The notes under the pieces: model-generated
Databases searched by the model: none
What the model was told of the DNA's origin: nothing
Seen by the model: only the letters and a program-made list of their open reading frames with translations
Shown: piece after piece, positions 1-12,623 of the stretch
Numbering within the stretch: position 1 is the first letter of the stretch
How the letters are laid out: every line of letters starts with the position of its first letter
Assembly: GCF_023278565.1 (NCBI RefSeq)
Contig: NC_064677.1
Span: forward strand, 3,286,001 to 3,350,000
DNA from: Colletotrichum lupini
Lineage: Eukaryota > Ascomycota > Sordariomycetes > Glomerellales > Glomerellaceae
DNA: 64,000 bases
Direction: 5' to 3'
Made by a program: the position numbers and the translations under genes

Positions 1-1195
1 ATTAATAAAATAACTTATTAAAAATATCATCGTTTAGTCCGAAGTTAGGGTAATAGTACTTATAAAATACTAAATAAGTCGGCTCGTATACGTTAAGGAG
101 AGGGTAGGTTATAAAATCTAGTTAAGAGGAGTATTAATTAAAGAATAAGTTATATTTATTATAGCTAATAACGTCCTACAATCTATAGACCTTATAGCTC
201 TCCTCGGGGCCGAGCTTAATATTTATTTTTATTATAATAACGTCTTATTAAAAATAGTTAATTTTATAAATTAAAAATATTTTAAAAATATTTCTACTTA
301 TAATACCGTCCTATTTAAATAATAATAATAATAACCCCTTATTATTTATAATAGCCTTAGGTTTTTAAGGGGTATTTAAGGGCGTATCCTAGCCCTTTAT
401 AAGTAATATTATTTTAATATAATATTTTATAAAAAACTATTAATAAAGCTAAAAATATTAATATAAAATAAGAAGTAATTTATAAGTAACCTCGAGGTTA
501 ATAATAAAAGAGAGGGATCCTTTATAAAAAATTATAAAATTAATATAATAACCCTCTTTAAAATACCTTTTAAATATATTAAAAAATAACTAATAGTAGT
601 TATTAAAATAAAGGCTATTAGCTTCTAAGTAACGGTAATAGAGTTCTCTTAGTAATAAGATTACTCGACCTTATTATTATAAAAATAAATAAATAAATTA
701 TATATTTAATTATAATAATAAAGATAAAACTTATACCGTCGGTCTCGAATATAGGGAGATTCTTAGGCTAGCCCCTCTTATTATTAATATAGGACTTAAA
801 GTTATTACTTTTATAATAATAAAAAGGTATTGTAAAATTAATTCGGAAATATTTTTAATTAATTATTAATAAATTTTGAGTATAATAATAAGTTTTATAA
901 TAAAAACTTTTAATAAAAGTCGTAATAAAAAGTAAAAATTTAAAAAAAGGGATATAACTTAACTAGGGTAAAAAAAAGGTATAAGTCGGAATTATTTCTT
1001 ATTAATTAAGTAGTAGTACCTTAATTAGCTATAATTTATTTTTAAAATATTTCTAGCCTAAGTATCTTAAAAAAAAAACGAAGTCTAATTAGTTAAATTT
1101 AGCTAGGATTTACTAATATTTAAGTACTTATTACTATGTATAGGACTCCTATCTTAACTAGGGGGGGTTATTACTAGTTTATATATAAACTCCCT
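1..1195. repeat. A+T-saturated RIP-like relic of a repeat
   Basis: The block is almost entirely A and T, dominated by TA/AT steps and runs of taa/ata. CA and TG dinucleotides are rare while TA is abundant, which is the pattern left by repeat-induced point mutation in ascomycetes. Stops are frequent in all frames and no protein similarity survives. It is probably a mutated transposon copy that continues beyond the left edge, but the original element cannot be named. The change to normal composition is abrupt, at about 1195-1230. Confidence 0.75.
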
Positions 1196-1254
1196 ATGTC
1201 CCTTATCTCGCACTAGAGAACTAGAGAAAAAGGAAGTAAAGCGTGGTAGAGAGG

Positions 1255-1278
1255 GGAGGAGGAGGAGGAGGAGGAGGA
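1255..1278 (+). repeat. GGA microsatellite
   Basis: Eight perfect GGA units lie at the junction between the A+T-rich block and the normal-composition region. Further purine-rich repeats (GGAA units, 1631-1646) follow within 400 bases. Confidence 0.85.
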
Positions 1279-2008
1279 AGAGTAGCAATGACGATACTAG
1301 AGGGACTTCGTGTAGTAGTGCAGATTGGTAGATGTAGCGAACATGCGGCCTCCTTTATCCTTCGTTCCATGACGCCTGCGCCGCAGACCCGGTGAAGGGG
1401 GGATGGAAAGGGAAAGGGAGATTACATTCGGGCCATCTGTATCGTCCTTGACCCTCATCCTCCTCCGCCTCCCCATCCCCTTCCTGTATCCGTATGTCGT
1501 TCCCGTATGTGGGCTGCTCCTTCTGCTGCGTTCGGCTAGGAGGGCCAAGTAACCTGCCAGCCTGCCTGCCGGAGAAGGAGGATAGTAAACAGAGACAGAG
1601 AGGGATGGGATTTGAGGAGGGAGGAGGAAAGGAAGGAAGGAAGGAAGGATTGGTGCCTCACAGATTTGCGTGGCACTTTCGCTCACCGTCCTGCATTCGG
1701 TGAGATTCATATGCCTCCCTCCTCGGGAATCTATCTCACGGAAAGGATTCCCTCGCGCCGTGGACAAGAAGACAGCAAACGACGCAGAGACCAGTCATCT
1801 CCCAATCGTTCCGTACCAGTCAGGAAGCGAGCAAAAACCCAATCAACTGTGCCTCTCAGTCGCTCCTCCACTGCCCAGCTTTACGTACGAGATTTGGAAC
1901 GAATTCCTCCTCGCCTCGGTAACCTGTCCCGATCGAGCTTGCCACAAAGATTGTGCTCCGCGGCCCGGTCTCCTTCTTCCCCCTTTGGACGGGGCGCTGT
2001 CTCTCCAA

Positions 2009-2043
2009 CATATGTCCTGGCATATACTAGGACATATGCCAGG
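2009..2043. repeat. Two overlapping inverted repeats
   Basis: Arms CATATGTCCT (2009-2018) and AGGACATATG (2029-2038) form one perfect 10-bp inverted repeat. CCTGGCATAT (2016-2025) and ATATGCCAGG (2034-2043) form a second. The two share bases, so only one of the two hairpins can form at a time. No gene is recognisable nearby. Confidence 0.8.
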
Positions 2044-5000
2044 TGCTTGTTCGAGATGGGCCATCCAGCGCCTTGGACGAAGGGCGTCCCAACTGTACGG
2101 ATCGGGCCCACTGGACGAAAAAGATGTGCTCAGACACCGAGAGGCACGCGCCCGCATGCCACTGCGCTTTGCTCGACAGGCGATGCGGGATGCCATCTCC
2201 GCCAGCCGATGCCCACATCGCCCTTGCACTGTCTGTGTGAGTGAGTTCGACCCTCGAGACAGAATTGCTGCAGTATAGGGAGTCGAGGGCACCCTCGAGG
2301 ACTGCCTACTGCATGTACGCGTGCTGCACAGTTGCGGCGAGGTGCACACACAATATGGTTCCCTCTTTGGCAGCCACAGGCTAACAGCCCATCCATCTTG
2401 TACAAAGTGTACAAGGCTCCCGGGGCTAAGAAGCGCACACTGACATATCATTGGAAGAGGACAACTTCTGCAATGGTTGCGTTGACATCTTGAGAGGTTT
2501 CTGCCGCTTCCTTCCTTCCTTCCATTGAGCTAGTCCAATGCCGCAAAAGGAGAGGGTAGGTGAACTTGGGACGCTCAGTAAGGGCCGCGTCGACAGGTCG
2601 GAAAGGCCATCCGCATGGCGGCTGTTGATCGCGATGCAAGGCAGACGCGGGCGTAACATTCGCCCGTCGGCTTCACGAAATTACCCTGTTGGCTGGGGAA
2701 TTTTCAAAGAGGCGCGACAGGTGCATAAGGTTCATTTTGAGTTGGCCTTCACTCAACGGCCTGCCTAGGATGGTTGGGCTTGCGTGGCTCGTATTAACGC
2801 CGGTCTGTTGAGTTGACCGAGGAGGCCTAGCACTGGGGGAGTTGGTCCATGGCTGCCAGTCTGCCCGAGGCGAGTTCGTTCACAATCGAGACCGAAGGAC
2901 CAAGGCAGTTCTGCTGTCCTGTTCCAAGATGCGTGACGTCCTCCCACCGAATGTCTCCCTTGCCTATGTCGTAGGACGTGACCATCATAGATGATAGACG
3001 TGAAATGTCGGCTAGGCGGAGACTCCTTCAGGTTGACGGGGACTAGTGATATCGGAGCCGCAGCTGACTGGGCTCCGTCGTCCCGTAGGCATGGCGTCCA
3101 CCACTCGGATGGTTCGATGGCCGACTGCCCCCCTTGAGAACCACAGATCATCCGCCAAGGGAAAGAAAGAGAAAGTTCGTGTTGGCAGGACCATCATTTC
3201 CCCTCTCCAGCGGTTGCCTCTCTTACATGTGGCGGGCCGTCGATGGATAGCATAGGAAAGATGGGCAGTTTGGGCCAGTCAAAGGGCTTCAAAGCAGCAA
3301 AATCTGAAGAGGCGGCTCCTCCATCGAAATGGCAAGGCAATATGTCCAGTGCCGATAGCCAATCTTGGCAATGGGCCAAAACTTTCTGGCCGTTCATCCC
3401 ACGGCGCAACGGCACTGGGGTCCCCATCATCGGCCCCGCCTCAAATCCACCAACATCATCTGCATCAGAGAGACCAGGAAGCCCAGGGCCATCCCAGAGC
3501 GTGCTTGGGGAAGGAAGCTTTGGCCAGGCACCGTAATTTTCTTTCCTTCTTGATGCGCCGCAAACGGTTGGATGCAGCGTCGGGGTTCCCTTGGCCAGGC
3601 GCACAAATGCCAATAAGAACGACTGCCGTGGACAGGGCCCAGGTCCAGATTGCCATGGTGGTGCCATGTTGTAAAGACCCAAGTCCCGAAAGGTTAGACT
3701 GATGACCCCTGGCAAGCGTCGCCCGCAGTGCCGCAGCGAGTTAGCCTTACGGATGGACTATGCGACGATAACGAATTGGTAATAAGTAACAGACCAATAC
3801 TTAGTTGCACAAGTACGTTTGTTCCAGAGGAGAAGCACGCGAGAGCGTGCATACTCTGAGTCTCTGGCTGTCGCTCATGCGGCGTAGACGGATCCATGGG
3901 ACAGCCATCCCATCTCATCGCCGCGTGGGCGGCGCACGCCATACCATAATTGAGGATAGACGGCCCTCTGGCTGGGCGGCAGACCAGCAACAACGCTAGG
4001 AAAGTAGGCACGTAGGATGCTGTGATGGCGTCTCTGCAGCTGCTCGTAGTGCTCCTCGTGGCGAGCGATGCGCGAAGAAAGACTTGCCGGGTCCTTGGGT
4101 TTCAAACAACCTATACAAAGGCTAGGTGCTGGTCAGACCATCTAACGCGCTGAGCGGACGTTGGTCGGCATTAGATGCGATAAACGAACAAATCCCGAAG
4201 ACGGGGGCTCCGACGTACTCTTCCATCAGAGAGTGAGCTAAGCGCCACATCCGGCTCATTCGGAGCGAATGAAGGGTCCCTTTTCAGCGGCTTTGCGGTA
4301 TGAACTATTCAGTACGGAGTAGTGTACTGGCCGACTCTGGAGCCTGACGCCTTGCACATAGCAAGTGTACGTACGGATAGAGTAGACTGAGCTTCGTGAG
4401 GGTTCACGGTAGCAGTCCTCTCTCAGCGTCCAGCCACCCCGGCTTGCCAATTCTAAATGAACTACCCGATGCATCGGATATTTGACTCTCGGCTGCGGCC
4501 TACCTTCAACATCGTTAATGGCCTAGGATGAAGTGTCCTCAAAACTTGTGAAGTAGTGCTCTGGAGCCCCTCCAGTTGTAGTGGGCGAATATTCGAATGA
4601 ATGGAAATGGCCATTCTTGGACCCTCATGTGTCTACACAGAATCCGTATCTGTATGCGGATATCATGACACCAGGGGCATTAGGGGCGGATGACGGTCTC
4701 CCAAGGCCATGGTTTCGTTGGATAAGCTAGCGGTTCGGCTGCTGCGCTATCTGATCTCTGCTCACGCGGTAGGTGATTTTTGGTGCATTCGGTGCGCTCA
4801 AACGGGGAACATCGGCTATCCATAAGTTTGATGGAGGCATGGTCGCCCGCGGGAGAACAGTGTCGGTAGCTGTCGAGGACTAAAGTAGCGGCCGGCTGTG
4901 TGTCATGTCTAGGATTACTCCCCAGGTGAGCCGGGCTTGTCTTGACGGGTGACCCCTAGTCCAGCCGTTGGTGTTGGAAAGCTTGGGAACCAGCGCCGGA

Positions 5001-8000
5001 AGCAAAATTTCCTTCAATCAGGGCCACGGAACGATGGCTGGACTTGGAATGGCTCGAATACATATGGGGGCCCACGTCATCCTCAGAAAGGGGGACAACG
5101 GCTCCGAAGTGCAGGGCCCGGGGGGTATCATCGCGGCCGGCCTGGGGATCTGCTCTCCAGGATTTCGGTCATAGATTTGGGGGTTTTGGTGTGCAATACC
5201 GCGGCTATTCTTAGACGAAGCGGAGAGGCCTTTTTGTAGTGTATGCCTCAGTAAGCTGTTGTCCGCACACGATGTGACGCCAGCTTTTTAACGCAACATC
5301 GCATCTCAGTCCTTTCCGAAAGTCGTTTCAAACAAATGGCCCGTTGATCGTTCATCCGAACTTTGCTCTAGAAATCTCACAAAGAGTGATCTACCCATAC
5401 AGCTGCCGGTATACTCAAGGAAACCCATGGTTTTGTATCGCCAACCTGTCGCCGCTGAGCGCAGCAACAGTTCCAAATCCTTGGCGTAAGACTGGCAGGT
5501 CCCTCTCTGGACCTGCAGACGATGATTAGATTGTAATGTCAGGGACCGCCCGATGCATCACTAAAAGGTGTTGACTGGATGGGTGCCGGACACATGGCTG
5601 TAGATACTGCGTAGATTCAGGGAGTGGACGCATGGCAGCCACGCCCGCAAGTGCGTAGGAAAGTCAGACGTAGCCCTCCCTTAGCCTTCGAGATTCGAGC
5701 ATGGTGGAACATGTTGCTGCTATCAGCGGTGGTAGAAGGCCGCATGGAATGTCGCTCGAGCCTTGAGCAACGGACGGGCCCGTCTATCGTCAGCCACCGG
5801 CGTCCAATGCCCAGCGAGCGTTCCAGCCTGACCGAGCTGCGAGTATGGTGAGCCCGTTGTTCCAGCCCCCGAGGCAGACTAGCGATGAGAATTGACATCT
5901 CGCACCGCTGCCGCCCACACAAGGGATGTGACTTGGGGGCCGATCAAAGTGGAAGGTCGCTGACCTTGTTCTTGGCCCTCCTCGGTCCCTCTCTCATACG
6001 ATGTGTGCGCCAACCGCACCAACAGGCCCCGTAATGCCAACATGGCCTGAGCCGCGCCCGTCCTGGGTGATAATCAGCTCCGCAAAGGCGTGGCATTGTG
6101 GAGGATGAAGTAATGAGCCCTCCCCCCACAGTACAATTGGCTCGGCCCTTCGCCAGTACTCCGTATCTCAAGTTCCTTTCCATGGACGAGGGCGGTTGTT
6201 TAGCGTCCGATCGAGCTGGGGAGCCACTAAGAGTTTGATTCGCTTTGTGAAGCCTCTTTGGGAATATGACCCCAGGGATGCTGAATTCCGCACCGCGATC
6301 TGCCCCTCACGTGCCATCCATGAATTGCGCTGGTTACCTCAGTGGCTGAGTTATTGCCCACAGGGTGTGGAGGGTGAAAGACATGACCTCAACATCTCAA
6401 TTGCCGAGCTGGCTCGGAGCTTAAGATCATGGAATGGTGTGGCAGTGGATGTGCCTAGTTGAGGAAGAGGTCTCGCATTGTCTTTTATCATACTGTGGAG
6501 TACGTCGACTCGTTGCCTTGACGTGCCGGTGCCTTTTGACTTGATGCTGCCTGTCTGCCTGTACGGAGTACACAGTAGCTGAGCCATCTGCCGAATTGGA
6601 AGCACCCTGCTAAGCAGCCACCGGAAGTCAGTCGGAAGTGGGGCGTCGGCGAATTCAGCACCCATGGACGGCTCGTTCGCGAAGGGGGTGTATGGCCAAG
6701 CTTAGTAGGGGCTTTTCGGATGATGCTGACATGTCAGTTTTGTGTACGCTGGGTGTAGGTCGCGGTGATTCCAGCCCGGAACCCACGGTGACTTCTAACC
6801 GAGTTTGCGTTTCGAGTGGATGCATGTTGTTGATCAAGGCAGCAAGAAGTGATATTACGATCCCGTCGTGCGTTTGAACTCCGAACAAACGCTCAACGTT
6901 GAACGGGCTGATCCCATCTCAGATGATCAGCAGCATACCGTGGCTAATCTCGATGGGTGGTGATGGCGGCATCCCGTTATCCTGCTGCCTAACGACGATG
7001 TGGGGAATAACAAGACAGGGTGACAGGAATTTTGGAGAAGCCCTTCCCGGGAAACCGTTCAGCGGCAGCCATTGTCGAAGATTGCCATCGGGATGTCGAC
7101 CTGAGTTGGGCAGGGTTGGCTGTTGGACGGAGCGCAATGCCGAGTCTAACTAGATCCAACCTCGTTCCACGCAAGGGTATGGCCCTCTGTGATTGAGCGA
7201 ATACAAAGGACTGAGGAAGGTGAAGCGAAAATATCGTACCCTATTGGAAATATGGGAAAGACAAGCCGTTAGTTCTCCCAAGTGTTGCCTCTGTCGTAGC
7301 AACCGTTGTACAGGCTAAATGAATCGGCTCAGGACAACCACGTAGCTACGGTTTGCTGAAGCGTGGCTCCTTAATTCAGTTCCACTGGAGTTTGTTTGAT
7401 GGCGCCTGTTAGGGAAAGTCGTGCGTCAAGTTGAATGCCGGCACTGGGACTCAGCATCTCGGAGAGTACTAACTCTCGTGATGACACAGCCATTGGCGGG
7501 TTGCTCATGCTAGGCCAAAGGGACTGATCTTAAGTAGCAGCCGACTATGTGGAGTAAGAAAAGTCCCTCTCATCCAGCTTTGCTGCCAGCTGATGGACTT
7601 GTGATATGCACCTGCTCAAACCAGCGCAAACTCCAGAACAGGTTTGAACAAAGGATTCGGCCCCTGGAATTATGCAGCAGACAACAAGATGAGCGAGCGC
7701 ACTCTGCTCCTGATTGCAGGGCAGGGGCAGATGCACCGTTGCGGCGCGGTGCGTGTTGAAGGCCAGTGTCTGCACGATGTTTCTCTGTCACCACACCTCA
7801 GGTAGTTGAGGTGGTTTCAACAAGATGCCTCGTACAACGGGTCCCAGCGCGATGATACCGAGACGTGTACTGGTAAGTGATTCCACGATGAAATGCCACG
7901 TTTCCCCCCCGCCATCATCGGCTTGAGTCCGGTGTACTTGATAGTAAGCTATACTTGGCCGGCTTTTGGTCGTGAAACTCATACGTGCGTAACGGAATAG

Positions 8001-10190
8001 CATGACGGCCGATTGATGGTCCGGCCTGGAGACCAGCCGGAAGATAGAATCGGGCTGCAAGCTCGAAAAGGAAGTCGGTCGGTTGTCACGCCTCAAGCCA
8101 CAGATCGACCTGAATCCTGCAGTAAACCCTGCTTGTTGTGTTTGGGATGCGACGTGCGCGCGCAGAAGGTCCGCAGGTTTCTAGAACAGCCAGAGGGACT
8201 CCTGGTGGCAGCTAGCGCTGCCCTTTTGCAGCCAATACTGGCATGGTCCTTGCATCGTGTAGGTGATTCCAGCGGCGTTGCAGTGAATGAACAGCTGTCA
8301 TCCCATCCGCAACGAGTGTCTGTGCAAACGGGTCAAACTCTTACAAGTTACTATCCGTACTTCTGCTTGTGGTCAACACTGAGGTGAGGACGACCTCTCC
8401 TCCGAACGATGAACCAGTCAAGAGTCGCGAACAGCGGCTGCAAGGCGGGCTCTAGTTGTGCCTGGATGGCCAGACGGATAGAATCTTCGATCACCCGCTG
8501 TATACGGCGGACCATGTCTTCTTTACCGCAGAAAAATGAGGCGTTGGCTTGAGAACGACCATACTTCCGCATAGAGAAGAATATTTGCTTCCTGCTCTGT
8601 CTATTCGGACCGGAAGCTGTGGGACGGCGTTTATTCCAGAAAACAAAAGTGGTGTATTGGTCGCTGTGGTTGCCTTCTTTGGTTGGGTAATTGCTTGAAA
8701 CTTGCGGTATTCTAGATGAACGCCTACTCGGGCGGGAGAACCAGCCACTTGCCCCGAGGGGACCAAGTCTAATTTGTCGATCTTGTTAAGAAGGCCCCTG
8801 TCAATAGTCGAGAGGGCTGAGGCTTGTCAATGAGAGACCCCTGGACCGACGCATCAATAAGGAATTAGTGATGAAGAACTGCCGTTGCCCCGTCACACCC
8901 CTAACAGTGACAGATTCCCACATCCTGGATTGCTGTGTGACCAGTGCTCTCCATGGGCTATGGCCGGCTGCGTAGCATCATAGCTTGCATCGTTAAGAAC
9001 TGCAGTGGACCGTCATCGATAAGATCGTCATAGAAGCCGGTTGAGCAACATAATATGGCGAACAAATTCTCTGTGGTGATCTGCCGCATAAGCCAAACAT
9101 CACATTCCTGACCAAGATATTCGATGAGATTCTCTCGAGGAGTGAGTTGCGAGCTTGACAAAATTGTCATCATGGCCTCGGCTCACAGAATGGTCATGCG
9201 GTGGGATTTGCGCAGGAATTGATCGAGGATTTTCCCTAGGCTTCGTATAATCGGAACAACAAAAACCGCGGGGCTTTTCGCGAGCGGCCGCCATATGGGT
9301 CTGGCAGAAGGAAGAGGAGCCAACTGACGTGACAATTGATGGGTCTGTTCTCGCGCGGCAAAGCCGGTGCATTTCCCTATCAACGGTCTCTCGGCCGGAG
9401 GGTGGGCGAGATATGATTCAAGGACTTTTGCGATGCTGTCGAACATGACAAAATATGAGCCCTTCGCCAAGCCTCACTGGAGAGAAGGGGCGGTAGGCGG
9501 GGAAAGGCCTCGGGAACACCATCCGTTCCGAGTGATGATGAGCAAGTCAGAATGGTGAAACCGCGGAAACATGACTCGTGAAGGGAGATGTTCAACGAGT
9601 GGCGTAATCAACGTGAGTGACCGAGGCGCCCTCGAGCAACGGGCGCAACCCGAGTCTCGGGACTTTGACGAGATTCAGGGTGATATAAGGTGTGGTCTGG
9701 TCCATCTCCGGGACTTGTCACGGCATTTTACGAGGCGCTTGGGCGGCTTCTCGAGTGCCGAGGGTGGAGCGGTGCATTGGCAGGCGGGTGCTAGGCGAAA
9801 AGAGCCTTAAGCCGTGGTTGCAATAGCCCACAGCGGATCTCGCCCTTTGATCTCGTGCGAGTGAGTGAGTGAGCCCCGGGCGCGGCTGCAAATCCGGTGC
9901 TGTCCGGCTTTAAGAAATGTCGAATTCCATGTCGTTCCTCGGCAGACGCCCAGGGCCAAGAATGTTGCGAGGATCAGATTCAGAGGGGACTCCATTTAAT
10001 CTGGAGCACTAATCAGGCGATTGGGCTGATCGGACTCTCTCGTTTGCCGAATTACGAAGACGAGGTGGGCTAGAGACCTTTCTCAATTTGCAGTGCTCCC
10101 GTCGTAACAGCTAGCGTGTAGTGATCCTGGGCGCGGGTGTGGGTGAGGTAGTGTTGTTGGTGCCATGGTGGTCGCGGGTTTGCCGGTGTT

Positions 10191-10214
10191 GGCGTTGGCG
10201 TTGGCGTTGGCGTC
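10191..10214 (+). repeat. GGCGTT hexanucleotide repeat
   Basis: There are four tandem hexamers, the last with one substitution, preceded by a related GGTGTT unit. No coding function is seen. Confidence 0.8.
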
Positions 10215-10842
10215 GACCGTCGACATGGAGTGACCGCTGAGTGGATGCCAATTGTGCGGTCCACGAACCCAAGCTAGGATATATCGCACCCTTTCAGCGT
10301 ATTCGTAGGTCGGCCGGGTGAGTGTCGAGACCCATTTCCGGGGGAGGGTTCACAGTGTTTGCGCCTCTGTAGTGTGCTCGTACGGATACGCCATCGATTC
10401 AAGCGCATCGAGGGGGTTTCCCTTTTGCCTTTGGTATGGGACCTCCAGACGAGCAGGGCGAACGCCATGGATTTCCATCCATGACAAGCTTGGTATTAGC
10501 TCCTTGAAATGCGCATCGGTAAAAGAATGTGCCTCTGTGATCTGTCTGTTGTACGCAGTAGTGGGCTGGCCTAGGCTTTGTCGGACAGGCTCCTGAGCCC
10601 TGCGGGCTGAGCGAGCATCGAGGTCTCGGCATAGCTTGGATAAAGGTGGCCCTGAACATGTTGGATGTGTCCTCCGTATTGGAACTTACTGCTCGCGAAA
10701 GAGGGCGATGGAGAGCGAAGGAGGGGGAAATTGCCATTGCGGCGTCTTGGACTCGTGGGTCTGGAGACAATACCAAAAGGAGGGGGTATGTCCTGAGGTG
10801 CATGCAACCATTTCCAGTCCCTTGGGAATTGCTGTCAGCCAA

Positions 10843-10858
10843 GGGGGGGGGGGGGGGG
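10843..10858 (+). repeat. G16 homopolymer
   Basis: An uninterrupted run of 16 G residues. Its length is probably unstable in vivo and may be inaccurate in the assembly. Confidence 0.85.
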
Positions 10859-12569
10859 CTAGGCGCCTGGCGCCATGTCTCTCCTTCTTTCTCGAAGCGA
10901 GTTGACTAGTAGGGGGGCCGGTATGGGCAAGGGACAGGAGTTGAGCCGAGCGTGGGCAGTCAATTGATCCCGATGAGTGATTGTGCCAGATTTGTGCTGC
11001 GTTTGTGGTTATTGGTTCTATGGTGTGGGAGATTCTCACCAGATTGAGTATTGATGGAACAGATAGGAAGAGATGTCTTGATGGATCTGCCAGTGGAACT
11101 TGTCGTTGGGAATGGGAAAGACACGATGTGGCCTGTGCGGGCAACTCGGGCAGGCAAGCAGTGATGGTTCTTGCCTCAAGTTAAGGTAAGGTATCCGTAA
11201 GGTACTTTTTCCGTAGCTAACTTACGTAAGGCAGAGTCCTAGTCCGGCTAGGTACCGAAACTTTCGATCTGCTAGCAAGCAATACCTCATCGTCAGGTAT
11301 CTTACCTTGGCGAAGGAAGGTTGTATACCAACCAGGCGATGCAACAGCACTAAGGTGCACAGAATACGGATAGATCATGTTGTATCTGAAGATTGTGTCG
11401 TTGTTCCCATCATGACAAGGAAACCGGCACGGGGAGACAAGTAGTGTACGAAAGTTCACAACTGCCGTGCTCTTGCAAAGTTTGAACTCACCGGGCACGT
11501 TGGTCTCCACATCGTCAACCGCCGGCCCCCGTGTCCGTACCCGTAGGATGTCCGCAAGGGTAGCAGCGACCGGGGTTTTGGTAGGCAACACTACATGTTG
11601 GTACCTTGCCTTATTACTCTGCATCTGTATTCGTACGGGGACCGTATCCAAACTAGGTACCTTGCCTCGAAAACCTAATGGCGTAGCAAAGAACTTTAGC
11701 CAAGATTTGTCGGCGCCTTTGAATCCTCATCCTGAGATATTACGTTGCCTTCCTTTCGCGAGTAGGCAGGAACGTTAGTCAAGCCCATGAAGCGAGCGGG
11801 AGTCCGCCTCAACTTCTCAAGGGTTTTAGGTAGTATCAAGATACTTTGGGCAAGAAGCACTACAAACCTAACCTAAGGGAGCTTGGGGACTGGGGAGGCG
11901 TTCGGGCAACTTGAAAGTTTCCCGTCTCCTTCCTTATCTATCCGTGCCCTACAGGTAAGGTAAGTAGATAGGTAGGTGGTTGGTACCTCATGAGCCAGCT
12001 TTCCGCAAGCGTCCCCTTCCCCTGCCTGGGTTGAGCTTGGAGGGATCCTTCCTTCATCCTCGCTCGCTCGATGGGTGAATACCTCCATCCCTCCCTCCTT
12101 CCTTGCTCGTCAATGGATCCGAGTGGGAAGCCACCTTCGCCTGCCGGCCCCCCTTCCTGTCGCCAAACCATGCCTCCCGGTTTCACCGACAAATTCCAGA
12201 ATTCCGGATTTCTTCTTCAGGGATCGAATCTACTTAGGTAGCACTCCACGGATACCTGAGTTAGGTCTTGGGGCAATGTTGAATGCGCAGGCATAGCGGG
12301 AACCTGGACGGCCCTTCCCTCTTTTTCTTTTTTATTTCATCTCACGTTCCGAACAGGGCAGGCGCGCAGGGTTGGGGTCCTTGTTTCATGCACTTGCCAA
12401 TCACTCGTACGGGTACCTCTGTTCTTACACACTCCAAAGAGGTAGGATGTTCCTGCCCCAAGCTGCTCTCTCCTAGACGATTCTTCAACGCGCATTTCTT
12501 TTATCAATTTTTTCGTCCTGTTCACTGCCGTCTCCTGCACGTGCACCCCTTGAGTCAGGGTCCTTCCCG

Positions 12570-12623
12570 CCCGGGTTTGATCTTTCTCCAGTATGACTTA
12601 TACACTGAGCTATCGAGCCACCG
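12570..12623 (-). pseudogene. Possible tRNA-derived fossil
   Basis: Read on the minus strand, the segment begins GGCTCGATAGCTCAGTGTA, which resembles the acceptor/D-arm (A-box) part of a tRNA. About 30 bases further on it carries ATCAAACCCGGG, which resembles a degraded B-box. The acceptor stem does not close and the D-stem lacks its 3' partner, so this is not a functional tRNA. It could be a decayed tRNA or a tRNA-derived SINE, or chance. Confidence 0.25.
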
